This document shows, one piece after another, positions 1 through 9,686 of a stretch of 64,000 bases of DNA. Location of the stretch: positions 62,001 through 126,000 of the forward strand of contig CAZICV010000006.1 of assembly GCA_964537925.1 (NCBI GenBank), read 5' to 3'. The notes below the pieces were generated by a model, which saw only the letters and a list, made by a program, of their open reading frames with translations, was not told the origin of the DNA and did no database searches. Origin of the DNA: SLDF01 sp964537925 (GTDB lineage Bacteria; Bacteroidota; Bacteroidia; Chitinophagales; Saprospiraceae). Position 1 is the stretch's first letter. Each line of letters opens with the position of its first letter. The position numbers and the translations under genes were made by a program.

Positions 1-1535
1 ACCGGCTGATTACTCTGTGAATGCAATGCCAGCAGCTTTTTGCCATCGGGGCTGACCTGTATATCAAACCTCCCCTTGCCGTTCGTAACCCGTTCCGGCT
101 CGCCGCCTCCTGCAGGGATCACATAGTAATCGTAGATACCGGGATGTTCCTTGTTGCACTGGACCATGAAGTGCGTATGATCCTTGTTGACATGTACATC
201 ATGTACTTCATATTCGCCTGAAGTCAGCGCCCTGACCGTATCTGTGAGCAGGTCATGTGTATACAGATGTGCATAGCCAGTACGCTCCGAGACATAGTAC
301 AACTGGGCGCCATCGCCGATGAAACCTAGAAATACCGGGTTGCCCCAGCTACGTACGCCGGGTCCTGCGACCCAGGCCTCGTCGCGCTGTCGGTCGATCA
401 GCCGCAGGGCGCCGTTGCCGGCATCCAGCTGCATGATCCAGCGATCCTTGTTATCGTGGCTGAATATCTCCATTACGGCATGGTTACCCCTGGCGTCGAA
501 CAGCAATCTTGAGAAATATACTCCCCGATCCTTCTCATAGCGATCACTGTAGCTTGTATCACCTGGTGCTGCGTAGTCCTGCAGGAATGCAGGTTTGTCC
601 CGGATACCGGGGATATGGCCCAGGTCCACATAATAGGAACTGTCCTTTACCAGGTCGACCACCAGGAGCTCCTGCGGATTCCCGTATTGCCCGACCTTTG
701 GTCTGCCTTTCAGCATTTGCACGTACCCGTTCTCTGCGATATAGTCGGGGATTTCCGTCTGGCGGTTGGGCTGGCTCGTATAGACACTGTAACAGGCAAA
801 ACGACCCTGCGGATCTATGCCCAATGGTATGGCCTGCCGCTCGTTGAGGTAGACGGGAAATGTATAGGCAGCCATCCGGGTCTCGGCGCGCTGCACAGAA
901 TCCAGCCATCTCTCCCGTTCCCGCTCTTCGTGCATGACCGCCATCAGCTCCCGTTCGGCCCTGAACAGATGATCCTGTACCGGTTCCTTGTCTTCCGGCT
1001 TCTTGCCCCGCTCTATCTGTGTCAGTTGCTCCACGGTACCCTGAGCCAGGTCATACATATAGTAGTTGAGCCCCTGGAGATAATATACCTTGGTCCCGTC
1101 GGGATGTAAGATACCCTGGCTCTCTCGTTCCGACGTACGCGCCAGCGTCTTGATGTAGCGGTTTTCCCGATCCAGCAGGCAGATATCTCCCCTGTTTTCT
1201 TTCACCTGGTAGGGCGCCTGGGGATAGACCGCATGGTATCCGGGCGGGCTGATGAGCTGTGATTTCCGCTCCTGCGCTACTTTGCCCAGCAGACCCGTCT
1301 TCAGCTCATAGGCATATAGTTCGGCCCGCTTGTCCGACGGGGTCTGCCAGTAGAAATAAATAGAATCACTCTGAAGCGACCAAAAAGGTGATACGGGGGC
1401 ATAGCCCGTGAAGTCTTCACCCCGCATGATATCCTCCAGCTTCAGCGACGATACATTAGGATAACCCGAAGGAGCCTGTGCCAGGGACAGTTGTAGCAGC
1501 ACCGGGACGAAGGCCAGGGTCAGGAAATATTTCAT
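1..1535 (-). CDS. S9 family (dipeptidyl peptidase IV-type) peptidase, 3' end outside window
   Basis: The reading frame is open from an ATG at 1535 to the window edge, about 511 codons, with no stop. The N-terminus is a signal peptide (hydrophobic core followed by LSLAQAP). What follows reads like the N-terminal beta-propeller of S9B dipeptidyl peptidases: ELYAYELKTG, YYLQGLNYYMYDL, AQLYYVSERTGYAHLY and FDIQVSPDGKKLLAF-type blades. The catalytic alpha/beta-hydrolase domain with the Ser-Asp-His triad would lie beyond position 1 and cannot be checked. Such enzymes release N-terminal dipeptides in the periplasm or at the surface. An in-frame ATG at 1547 is an alternative start. It lies about 40-50 nt after the propeller gene on the same strand, so co-transcription is likely. 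Confidence 0.82.
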   Translation of the reverse strand, partial: MKYFLTLAFVPVLLQLSLAQAPSGYPNVSSLKLEDIMRGEDFTGYAPVSPFWSLQSDSIYFYWQTPSDKRAELYAYELKTGLLGKVAQERKSQLISPPGYHAVYPQAPYQVKENRGDICLLDRENRYIKTLARTSERESQGILHPDGTKVYYLQGLNYYMYDLAQGTVEQLTQIERGKKPEDKEPVQDHLFRAERELMAVMHEERERERWLDSVQRAETRMAAYTFPVYLNERQAIPLGIDPQGRFACYSVYTSQPNRQTEIPDYIAENGYVQMLKGRPKVGQYGNPQELLVVDLVKDSSYYVDLGHIPGIRDKPAFLQDYAAPGDTSYSDRYEKDRGVYFSRLLFDARGNHAVMEIFSHDNKDRWIMQLDAGNGALRLIDRQRDEAWVAGPGVRSWGNPVFLGFIGDGAQLYYVSERTGYAHLYTHDLLTDTVRALTSGEYEVHDVHVNKDHTHFMVQCNKEHPGIYDYYVIPAGGGEPERVTNGKGRFDIQVSPDGKKLLALHSQSNQP

Positions 1536-1586
1536 AATACCGCTCATTTTTCAAAGCCAATATAGCAAATGCGGGATAAATCCGGC

Positions 1587-4475
1587 TCAGGGCTCTACAC
1601 GGGCACGGGTGACATTCTCGATCGTACCGCCGTTTCGCAGCAGGACCGCTCCCCGCAGGGTTTTGCGTTGCCTGGCCCTGCGTCCCTGTGTAGTCTCTTC
1701 CTGTACATCTATACCGTACCAGAGCGCTCCGCAGATATTGGCGATCCGGGCATTGTCTACATATAACCTTGCACCGGGTTCTACGGTGATGCGGGTACCA
1801 GCAGGCATATAGATATCCTCTTTTACCAGCAGCGTCACGCCCCGCCTTATGACCAGGTTCTTTTCAAGGTACTGCTTTGTAGACCATACAGTATCTGTCG
1901 TTATTTCAAATGTACCGGCCACTGTCTCCGACGGTAGCATATCTACTTCCCATATTCCCCGGCCGAATGTACCGGCCGTCAGCCGCCCCGTGCACTTGTT
2001 GACTTTCAGTTCTACTACGCGCACGTTCGGTATATTCCCGTATTTCTGCCAGCAGGCCATAGTATTGTCCCGCACGTATACGCCTGCATCCGTAGCGATG
2101 TAGAGCCGATCGTCCGTACCGTACTGGTACAGGATTCCGTTCACCGGCAGATTGGCGAGTGTGCCATCAGGGTCTGCATTGGACCAGGTCTCCCCTCCGT
2201 CCCTGGACTCCCATATCTTGATATCGGGATCATAGCCGGTGAATGTCAGCCACAGGCGTTTGTGGTCGTGCGGGTGTACGGCGATACCGGTAATGATCGG
2301 CGTACCGAGGTTGCCTGCCTGTGCGCGTGGCAGCCGGGCCGTGATATCTTCGAAGCGATTGGTCTCATAGTCTCCTTCGCTGAGGCCGGATCCCGATCGG
2401 AAAAGGTGCGGATCGAGCTGCCACGGAGCTCCGTCGCCGTTGTCCGTACCACCTGTCACGATATAGACCCTGTCCGGGTTGGACTCGGCTATGGCAAATT
2501 CGGTTATCTGGCGCTGCCAGGCAGGCGGGAATGCCTTGCTGATATCGGACTGCAGCCGCCAGAGCCGGGCCGGGTCGTTGGCGTCGGCTTCTTCCGGCGT
2601 CGGTTTCAGCCTTTCGTACAACTCGCAGAAGCCGAATATCAGGTTTCCCGTAGAGGGATGCTTATGGACCTGGAAGGTCTCAGGCACCGTCGTCCTGCTC
2701 CAGTTCTCTACAGGATCAAAGGGCCTGTACTGCATCTCGCCGTAGGAGCGGTTGCTGTCGTACAGGTACCGGAAAAATGATGTATTGGAAAGATAGTACA
2801 TCAGTCGCTGCCGGTCGTCTGCGATGCGGGCGCCATACCCGTCGCCACCTGCGATGCATTCCCATACAAGTACACTGTCCCTGGCCCTGGTCACATTGAC
2901 GCCGCAGTCCTGGTTGCCGGTGATATAGACGGCCTTATCATGCTGGGCCACATCATAGGTCCATACGGTAGCGACCTGTAGTCCTTCGTTGCGATATTGC
3001 CAGCCTGCTTCGCCCTTGTGCGAGAGATCCTTTACACTGACCCCGCCGTGGTTGGCGCAGAACAGCTGAGGATCTTCCACATTGGGTTGAAACACCAGTG
3101 CGTGCACATCCGCGTGGAACCCCGACCCGGTATAAGGCGACTCCTTGATCATCGGCAACCGGGTGATATCCCTGCTGCCATAGGTATGCGTGAATCCGAA
3201 AAATACCTGGTCAGCATCTACCGGGCTGGCGGCAAATCCAAGCCAGCTCGGCGACAGCACACCCGAAGACTGGAAATGCAATTGCTTCCAGCTGCCGTCT
3301 TTATACATATAGATATACCCCACTTGCTGGTCCTTGGGGCCGCGGCTCCCTTGCAGGTAGGCGTACAAACGGTCAGGATCGGCTGCAGTGACCGCTATAT
3401 TGATCCGGTTGATGCGAAAGTCCGGCAGGTCAGCTATATGCAACCCGGTCTCCGGTCCGGTCAGGCTTTCCCAGTGATCGCCGCTGTTCACAGACCGGTA
3501 TATATCCTGTCCGCTCACATATACGGTTGACGGGTCGCCGGGCTTGAACTCGAGTCCGCGCAATTCTTTGTCCAGTGGGTTTATCCCGTCTGAAACACGG
3601 GTCCAGACCGGCGACTCAGCACGGGCATTATCTGTACGGAATACACCCTCGGAGGCCGCTGTCAGCAATTGATCAGGCCTGTCCGGGTTGATCAGCAGCC
3701 GCCTTGTAGTCCCCCCGTTCCGGAAAGCATCCAGGAACCCATCGTTGATCGGCTGCCAGGTCTCACCGTAGTCCCGTGAGCGGTACATACCTACCGTAAA
3801 GACCGGGTTGATATTGCCCCAATGAGGACCGGAAGTAAACAGCACGCCACCGTCGCCGTACCCGGTACTGATATAGATATTGCCGGGATCCCCGTAGTCT
3901 ACCGCCACATCCGATACGGATGCGATCGGGAGCTGTGTATCCGTATTGACTACATGCCAGTACATGCCATCGTCCGTGCTGCGCCAGAGCCCACCGAACA
4001 TAGAAGCTGCGTATAAGGTACGGTTGGTCTTCCCATCATACCGGGGATCGAATGTGATCCGGTGTATCTGGCCCACTCCCCGTGTACCACCGCCACCCTT
4101 GTCTGCAGGCATACCGGTCGGCCCTACAGCTTCCCATACCGCCGGTACGATCTCTCCTTCACAGCCGTTCCGCGCATGAAACCGGTCCGTATAGTCACAT
4201 ATCGCATTGGTCACTACGCGGAAATCTCCGTGCGGGTAAAGGCTCAGTCCCCAACTGATCAGCGCACGGTCATAGGTCTTCTCGTGCCCTGTTCGTTTAC
4301 CCACCTCAGGATCGATCCTGTAGGGATGTGCCCGGTAATAGTTTTCCAGGAAAGAATAAAAATTGGTCCCCGGCTGGTCCTGTGCCTTTAGTGGCGCTAT
4401 GCAGGCAATACACAATCCCCAAAAAGATAGTCTCATACACAACAGGGCCTGTGCCCGCATCAGTCTGTAAGTCAT
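1587..4475 (-). CDS. Secreted BNR/VPS10-type beta-propeller protein
   Basis: 962 residues. A signal peptide precedes residue ~32 (CIACIAPLKAQ); an internal ATG at 4436 would give a shorter, more usual signal peptide. The body contains repeated Asp-box/BNR blades of the sortilin/VPS10 or exo-sialidase type: WRSTDDGMYWHVV, YRSRDYGETWQPI, YRSVNSGDHWESL and WESRDGGETWSNA, spread from ~160 to ~760, consistent with one or two large propellers. The last ~110 residues (VTLLVKEDIYMPAGTRITVEPGARL, then WYGIDVQ) resemble the start of a parallel beta-strand module common in Bacteroidota secreted proteins. The protein stops at NGGTIENVTRARVEP with no T9SS sorting domain, so the C-terminus may be truncated. 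No enzyme activity can be assigned. Confidence 0.75.
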   Translation of the reverse strand: MTYRLMRAQALLCMRLSFWGLCIACIAPLKAQDQPGTNFYSFLENYYRAHPYRIDPEVGKRTGHEKTYDRALISWGLSLYPHGDFRVVTNAICDYTDRFHARNGCEGEIVPAVWEAVGPTGMPADKGGGGTRGVGQIHRITFDPRYDGKTNRTLYAASMFGGLWRSTDDGMYWHVVNTDTQLPIASVSDVAVDYGDPGNIYISTGYGDGGVLFTSGPHWGNINPVFTVGMYRSRDYGETWQPINDGFLDAFRNGGTTRRLLINPDRPDQLLTAASEGVFRTDNARAESPVWTRVSDGINPLDKELRGLEFKPGDPSTVYVSGQDIYRSVNSGDHWESLTGPETGLHIADLPDFRINRINIAVTAADPDRLYAYLQGSRGPKDQQVGYIYMYKDGSWKQLHFQSSGVLSPSWLGFAASPVDADQVFFGFTHTYGSRDITRLPMIKESPYTGSGFHADVHALVFQPNVEDPQLFCANHGGVSVKDLSHKGEAGWQYRNEGLQVATVWTYDVAQHDKAVYITGNQDCGVNVTRARDSVLVWECIAGGDGYGARIADDRQRLMYYLSNTSFFRYLYDSNRSYGEMQYRPFDPVENWSRTTVPETFQVHKHPSTGNLIFGFCELYERLKPTPEEADANDPARLWRLQSDISKAFPPAWQRQITEFAIAESNPDRVYIVTGGTDNGDGAPWQLDPHLFRSGSGLSEGDYETNRFEDITARLPRAQAGNLGTPIITGIAVHPHDHKRLWLTFTGYDPDIKIWESRDGGETWSNADPDGTLANLPVNGILYQYGTDDRLYIATDAGVYVRDNTMACWQKYGNIPNVRVVELKVNKCTGRLTAGTFGRGIWEVDMLPSETVAGTFEITTDTVWSTKQYLEKNLVIRRGVTLLVKEDIYMPAGTRITVEPGARLYVDNARIANICGALWYGIDVQEETTQGRRARQRKTLRGAVLLRNGGTIENVTRARVEP

Positions 4476-4663
4476 AAGGTAAGTTTACGCAAAATCCGGT
4501 CCTGATCAAAATCCCTGGATGCTCTGTGCAGACGAACCGGCCATATGGTCTGCCGACGTCCGGAATACTCATTAATAACATTTATAGTTACTGTGATGTT
4601 ACTTAACACGGGCATCTTTTACCGCAGAAACTAACTGCCGCACAGGAAAAACAAACAGAACAG

Positions 4664-5662
4664 ATGCTTCTTCAATTCACCGACAAAGGTATCTATTGCC
4701 CCAGGGCCGATATCTACATCGACCCATGGTCACCTGTACGCCGTGCCGTGATCACACATGCACACAGCGATCACGCGAGAGCGGGTATGGGCCGATATCT
4801 ATGTCACCATGATACGCTGCCGGTACTCCGGCTGAGGCTGGGAGAAGATATCCGCGCTCAATCCGTCCCATACGGCGAGATCACACGACACAACGGCGTA
4901 TCGATCAGCCTGCACCCGGCCGGGCATATTCCCGGTTCGGCGCAGGTGCGTGTAGAAGCCGGAGGAGAAATATGGGTTGTCACCGGAGATTACAAACTGG
5001 TTTCCGATGGCCTCAGCCAACCCTTTGAGCCGGTACGATGCCACCATTTTGTGACGGAATCCACATTCGGCCTGCCTGTGTACAGGTTTCCTGATCCCGC
5101 GGATGTAGCCGCAGAGATCAATAGCTGGTGGCGACAGAATGCGGCAGAGGGTCTGCACACAGTCATTCTCGGTTACGCGCTCGGCAAGTCCCAGACCATC
5201 CTGCACCACCTGGACCAGTCGGCTGGCCGCATATACTGGCACGGGGCAGTAGCCAATGTCAACCAGGCGCTGGAGCGGGCAGGCTATCATTTTCCCGGTG
5301 AGCGGCTGCTTCCGGGCACGGACCGCAGCAGTATAGCAGAGGGCGCTTTAATCGTAGCGCCTCCATCAGTGCTCGGGACGCCCTGGCTCAGGAACCTCTC
5401 TCCGTACCGAACAGGACTCTGCAGCGGCTGGATGCAACTGCGCGGCACACGAAGGCGCTATGGCGTCGACCGTGGATTTGTACTTTCCGACCATTGTGAC
5501 TGGGGCCAGCTCAACGAAGCCATCCTTGCCAGCGGGGCAGAGACGATATATGTCACACACGGCTATGAACAGGCGATGGCCAGGTGGATACGTGAATCCC
5601 TGGGATTGGAAGCCTATGAAGTGCTCACACTGTATCACGAAGGCGAAAGGGAGGAAATATGA
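4664..5662 (+). CDS. Ligase-associated DNA exonuclease (MBL fold)
   Basis: 332 residues. Metallo-beta-lactamase fold of the CPSF/SNM1-like branch: metal-binding HAHSDH at residues 32-37, a later HPAGHIPGSAQ, GDYK, and a C-terminal LSDHCDW. This combination matches the family always found beside ATP-dependent DNA ligases and Lhr-type helicases in bacteria, thought to trim DNA ends before sealing. It is first in a four-gene plus-strand operon; its stop overlaps the ligase start by 4 nt. The upstream 188-bp gap separates it from the divergent propeller gene and must hold the operon promoter, though I saw no clear TAnnTTTG box. The start is the first ATG and places the MBL motif at the usual distance. 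Confidence 0.88.
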   Translation: MLLQFTDKGIYCPRADIYIDPWSPVRRAVITHAHSDHARAGMGRYLCHHDTLPVLRLRLGEDIRAQSVPYGEITRHNGVSISLHPAGHIPGSAQVRVEAGGEIWVVTGDYKLVSDGLSQPFEPVRCHHFVTESTFGLPVYRFPDPADVAAEINSWWRQNAAEGLHTVILGYALGKSQTILHHLDQSAGRIYWHGAVANVNQALERAGYHFPGERLLPGTDRSSIAEGALIVAPPSVLGTPWLRNLSPYRTGLCSGWMQLRGTRRRYGVDRGFVLSDHCDWGQLNEAILASGAETIYVTHGYEQAMARWIRESLGLEAYEVLTLYHEGEREEI

Positions 5663-7257
5663 AGCTGTTCACCAGGTTGTTTACGGATATTGACCAGACA
5701 ACCCGTACCAACGGGAAGGTCGCAGCGCTCAAAACCTATCTCGATGAAGCGTCACCTACTGACAAAGTGTACGCCATATCTATCCTCATCGGCAACCGGC
5801 CCAGGCGACCGGTGAAGACTTCGGAGCTTAAGACCTGGGCTGCGGAAATAGCCCGTCTGCCGCTCTGGTTGTTCGAGGAGTCCTACTATATCGTAGGCGA
5901 CCTGGCCGAGACCATCGCGTGCATACTCCCTCCTGCCGGTCAGAGCGGCAACTATAGCCTGGCCGGGATCATCACCACACTCCGCGATCTGCAAAACCGG
6001 ACTCCGGAAGAGAAGAAAACAGCCATCACCGGGTTCTGGATGAGTATGACAGACACGGAAAGGTTTGTCTTCAACAAGCTCATCACCGGCAGCTTCCGGA
6101 TGGGCGTATCCCGCCAGCTCGTCGTCAAAGCAATCGCCCAACACCTCCGTATGGATGAAGCTACCATAGCGCACCGGCTGATGGGCAAATGGGACCCGGA
6201 TACCGAGACTATGGAGACGCTTTTCGGCGACGGCGAACAGCGGGAAAAACACCATCAGCCCTACCCGTTCTTCCTGGCCTACCCGCTCGAAGACGATCCG
6301 GCCACACTCGGTGATATCGGCGACTGGATCATCGAGAAAAAACTGGATGGTATCCGCGGACAGATCATCGTGCGACAAGAAGACCTGTTCGTATGGAGCC
6401 GGGGTGAGGACCTGCTGACCGACAAGTTTCCCGAGTTCATGCCCTTACGGGAGCTACTGCCGCACGGTACAGTCATAGACGGCGAGATATTACCGTGGAA
6501 GGATGGCCGCCCCCTGCCCTTCCAGGCGATGCAGACCCGTATCGGGCGCAAAAATCTCTCAGCCAGGCTACTCAGGGAAGTGCCGCTGGTCATGGTCTGC
6601 TACGACCTGCTCGAATGGGCAGGTGAAGATATCCGAACACAGCCGCTGGTGCAGCGCAGGAAACTGCTGTCCGACCTGCTCGCGATACCTGAGACCGATA
6701 CACTTCTCCTGCTCTCCGGGGCGCTGCAGTACGATACATGGGACGAAGTGTCGGCTTTTCGCCGTACAGGAAGGGATCACCATTGCGAAGGGGTGATGAT
6801 CAAGAAAAAGGACAGCGTCTACGAAACCGGCCGCCGCAGAGGCAACTGGTGGAAATGGAAGACAGACCCGATGACCATCGACGGCGTACTGCTCTACGCG
6901 CAGAGCGGGCATGGCCGTCGGGCTAATCTGTATACCGACTATACCTTCGCCGTATGGGATGACGAAGGTCAACTGGTCCCATTCGCCAAAGCCTACTCGG
7001 GTCTCAGCGACAAAGAGATCGCCGAGGTAGACCGCTGGGTCAAATCACATACCATAGAGAAATTCGGGCCGGTACGCAGTGTAACACCTGAACTGGTATT
7101 CGAGCTGGCTTTTGAAGGTATCAACAGGAGCCCACGGCACAAATCCGGTGTTGCCCTGCGGTTTCCACGTATACTGCGCTGGCGGCGTGACAAAGTCGCG
7201 GCAGAGGCCAATACCAGGGCGGACCTCCTCAGCCTTCTTGAAACAAGTGCATCATGA
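5659..7257 (+). CDS. ATP-dependent DNA ligase (cassette type)
   Basis: 532 residues, usual for the bacterial LigB/LigC-like ligases that travel with a helicase and nuclease. An all-helical N-terminal DNA-binding domain (1-~200) precedes the adenylation domain, whose nucleotidyl-lysine motif KLDG is at residues 228-231 (Lys228 forms the AMP adduct). Further ligase motifs follow: SRGED (~254), DGEIL (~278), CYDLLEW, and EGVMIKKKDSVYETGRRRGNWWKWK, where motif V lysines are visible. The C-terminal OB-fold region ends with PELVFELAFEGINRSPRHKSGVALRFPRI. It overlaps the exonuclease upstream and the helicase downstream by 4 nt each, a strong sign of translational coupling. It is additional to the NAD-dependent LigA expected elsewhere in the genome. 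Confidence 0.92.
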   Translation: MKLFTRLFTDIDQTTRTNGKVAALKTYLDEASPTDKVYAISILIGNRPRRPVKTSELKTWAAEIARLPLWLFEESYYIVGDLAETIACILPPAGQSGNYSLAGIITTLRDLQNRTPEEKKTAITGFWMSMTDTERFVFNKLITGSFRMGVSRQLVVKAIAQHLRMDEATIAHRLMGKWDPDTETMETLFGDGEQREKHHQPYPFFLAYPLEDDPATLGDIGDWIIEKKLDGIRGQIIVRQEDLFVWSRGEDLLTDKFPEFMPLRELLPHGTVIDGEILPWKDGRPLPFQAMQTRIGRKNLSARLLREVPLVMVCYDLLEWAGEDIRTQPLVQRRKLLSDLLAIPETDTLLLLSGALQYDTWDEVSAFRRTGRDHHCEGVMIKKKDSVYETGRRRGNWWKWKTDPMTIDGVLLYAQSGHGRRANLYTDYTFAVWDDEGQLVPFAKAYSGLSDKEIAEVDRWVKSHTIEKFGPVRSVTPELVFELAFEGINRSPRHKSGVALRFPRILRWRRDKVAAEANTRADLLSLLETSAS

Positions 7258-9686
7258 CTTCCCTGGCGGAAAACTGGTTTGATCGGAAAGGCTGGCAGGC
7301 GCATGCTTTCCAGCAAAGGACCTGGGCAGCCATCGCCAACGACCGGTCCGGGCTGCTCAATGCCCCTACAGGCTATGGCAAGACAATGGCGGTGTGGATG
7401 GGCGTTCTGCAGCATTACTACCGGGATGAAAAGCGCCACTCCCGGCGTTCCGGACTACACTGTCTGTGGATCACACCCTTACGTGCCCTGTCCAGGGAGA
7501 TCCTGAAAGCAACACAAGAAGTGAGCGAGGGACTGAACCTGGATTATCGGATCGCCCTGCGCACAGGAGACACGACTGCAGCAGAAAGACGCAAACTACT
7601 CGCCGATCCGCCACAGGCCCTGATCACTACCCCGGAAAGCGTACAACTGCTGCTCGCAACCAAAGGGTACGCAGACTATTTCAGCGGGCTTGATTTCATC
7701 GTCGTCGATGAGTGGCACGAGCTCATGAGTAGCAAACGCGGTGTACTGATCGAACTGGCGCTGAGCAGGTTGAGGTCTTTGCGGCCCGGTCTGATGACCT
7801 GGGGTATATCCGCTACCATCGGCAACCTTGAACAGGCGCTCCATATCCTGCTGGGCGATGTCGCGGAGAAAGGCGTACTGATCAGGTCCCGTATCCGCAA
7901 ACGCATCCGTATCGAGACGCTGCTCCCGGATACCCTGGAAAAATTTCCATGGGGAGGGCATCTCGGCATTCGTATGGCGGCGCAGGTAGCCAGTGTCATA
8001 GCAGCGCACCGGTCTACCCTCATCTTTACCAATACCCGGTCACAGGCTGAAATATGGTACCAACAATTACTGGACCTGGACCCAGCGCTGTCAGGCGTAT
8101 TGGCGTTACACCACGGTTCACTCAGCGAAGACCTGCGGCAATGGGTCGAAGCATCCCTGCACAGCGGTCAGCTGAAGGCTGTAGTCTGTACCAGCAGCCT
8201 CGACCTGGGGGTTGACTTCCGGCCGGTGGATTGCGTGGTGCAGGTCGGCTCGCCCAAGGGCATCGCCCGTTTCGTCCAGCGCGCTGGGCGCAGCGGTCAC
8301 AGCCCGGGAGCGGTCAGCCATATCTGTTTCGTGCCGACCCATTCGCTGGAGATCATGGAAGGTGCTTCCCTGCGCTATGCCATACGCCAGGGCATGCTCG
8401 AAGAGCGCATCCCTTATATACGGTCTTTCGACGTCCTTCAGCAATACATGGTGACACTTGCGGTCTCAGATGGATTCAGAGCGGCCGAAATCTTTGACGA
8501 GATCCGCTCGACACACTGCTTTGCTTCTGTCAGCCGGGAGGAATTTGACGAGTGCCTGCTCATGATCACGCAGGGCGGACGCACCCTGGACGCCTACGAA
8601 GAGTTTCACAAAGTGATTGTCGAAGGCGGGGTCTATCGCGTCACGGACAGGGGCATCGCCATGCGTCACAGGATGAGTATCGGTGCGATCGTATCCGACC
8701 CGATGATCCGCGTACGGTTCACGGGTGGTAAGGAGCTGGGCATGATCGAAGAATGGTTTGTTTCGCGGCTGAATCCCGGCGATGTCTTCCGCTTCTCCGG
8801 CCGACAGCTTGAACTCGTCCGGGTGAAAGACATGCAGGCCATCGTACGCCTGGCAAAGAAGTCCAGGAGTATCGTCACGTCCTGGCAAGGCGGAAGGCTG
8901 CCGATATCGCGCAACCTGGGCAAGGCGCTCCGCCATGTACTCACCCGGGCCTCAGAGGGTCGTTACAGCCAATCACCGGAACTCCGTTTCCTGGCCCCGC
9001 TTTTCGCTGAGCAAAGTCGTGTCTCCGTATTGCCGGGTGAAGAAGAACTGCTCATCGAGCAGATCCGCACGCGTTACGGGTACCATCTGTTCGTATTCCC
9101 GTTCGAAGGCAAATTTATCCATGAAGGCATGGCCGCGGTCATAGCCTACCGGCTTGGCAGGATCAGGCCCATGACCTTCAGTATAGCGACCAATGAGTAC
9201 GGCTTTGAATTGCTGAGCGAAGAAGAAATACCGCTTGCCGAGGCATTAGAGCAAGGCTTGTTCGACACAGAGCGGCTTATTGCAGACCTCCGCGAAGGGA
9301 TCAATATACATGAGATGGCCCGCAGAAGATTTCGCGATATAGCTGCCATCGCCGGACTGGTCTTCCAGGGCTATCCAGGCCGCCATAAAGCTACGAGGCA
9401 TATCCAGGCCAGCTCGGGGTTGTTTTTCTCCGTATTCGAAGACCATGATCCCGCTAACCTGCTGCTCTTACAGGCCTACGAAGAAGTAGGCGACTTCCAG
9501 TTGGAGACAGCACGCATGCTGGAGGCTTTCGGCCGTATACAGAGCCAGCGCATTGTGCTCAGCGCCCCCGCGCAACTCACACCGTTTGCTTTCCCCGTAT
9601 TCGCAGAGTCCTTCCGGGAGCGCTACAGCAACGAAGACTGGGAGGCAAGACTCGAAAAACTCAAACAGAAGCTGCTGGACACATGA
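7254..9686 (+). CDS. Ligase-associated DEXH-box helicase (Lhr-core type)
   Basis: 810 residues. Superfamily 2 helicase: Walker A APTGYGKT at 37-44, ITPLRALSRE (motif Ia), TTPES (Ib), DEWHE (DExH, 152-156), SATIGN (motif III), TSSLDLGVD (motif V) and QRAGRSGHSPG (motif VI). The rest matches the Lhr-core C-terminal region (winged helix and the Lhr-specific domain), for example FRFSGRQLELVRV and the late LLLLQAYEEVGDFQLE. Lhr proteins are 3'-5' ssDNA translocases; this shorter version is the one fused by operon to a ligase, an MBL nuclease and PdeM. Four-nucleotide overlaps at both ends imply tight co-expression of the repair cassette. Confidence 0.92.
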   Translation: MTSLAENWFDRKGWQAHAFQQRTWAAIANDRSGLLNAPTGYGKTMAVWMGVLQHYYRDEKRHSRRSGLHCLWITPLRALSREILKATQEVSEGLNLDYRIALRTGDTTAAERRKLLADPPQALITTPESVQLLLATKGYADYFSGLDFIVVDEWHELMSSKRGVLIELALSRLRSLRPGLMTWGISATIGNLEQALHILLGDVAEKGVLIRSRIRKRIRIETLLPDTLEKFPWGGHLGIRMAAQVASVIAAHRSTLIFTNTRSQAEIWYQQLLDLDPALSGVLALHHGSLSEDLRQWVEASLHSGQLKAVVCTSSLDLGVDFRPVDCVVQVGSPKGIARFVQRAGRSGHSPGAVSHICFVPTHSLEIMEGASLRYAIRQGMLEERIPYIRSFDVLQQYMVTLAVSDGFRAAEIFDEIRSTHCFASVSREEFDECLLMITQGGRTLDAYEEFHKVIVEGGVYRVTDRGIAMRHRMSIGAIVSDPMIRVRFTGGKELGMIEEWFVSRLNPGDVFRFSGRQLELVRVKDMQAIVRLAKKSRSIVTSWQGGRLPISRNLGKALRHVLTRASEGRYSQSPELRFLAPLFAEQSRVSVLPGEEELLIEQIRTRYGYHLFVFPFEGKFIHEGMAAVIAYRLGRIRPMTFSIATNEYGFELLSEEEIPLAEALEQGLFDTERLIADLREGINIHEMARRRFRDIAAIAGLVFQGYPGRHKATRHIQASSGLFFSVFEDHDPANLLLLQAYEEVGDFQLETARMLEAFGRIQSQRIVLSAPAQLTPFAFPVFAESFRERYSNEDWEARLEKLKQKLLDT

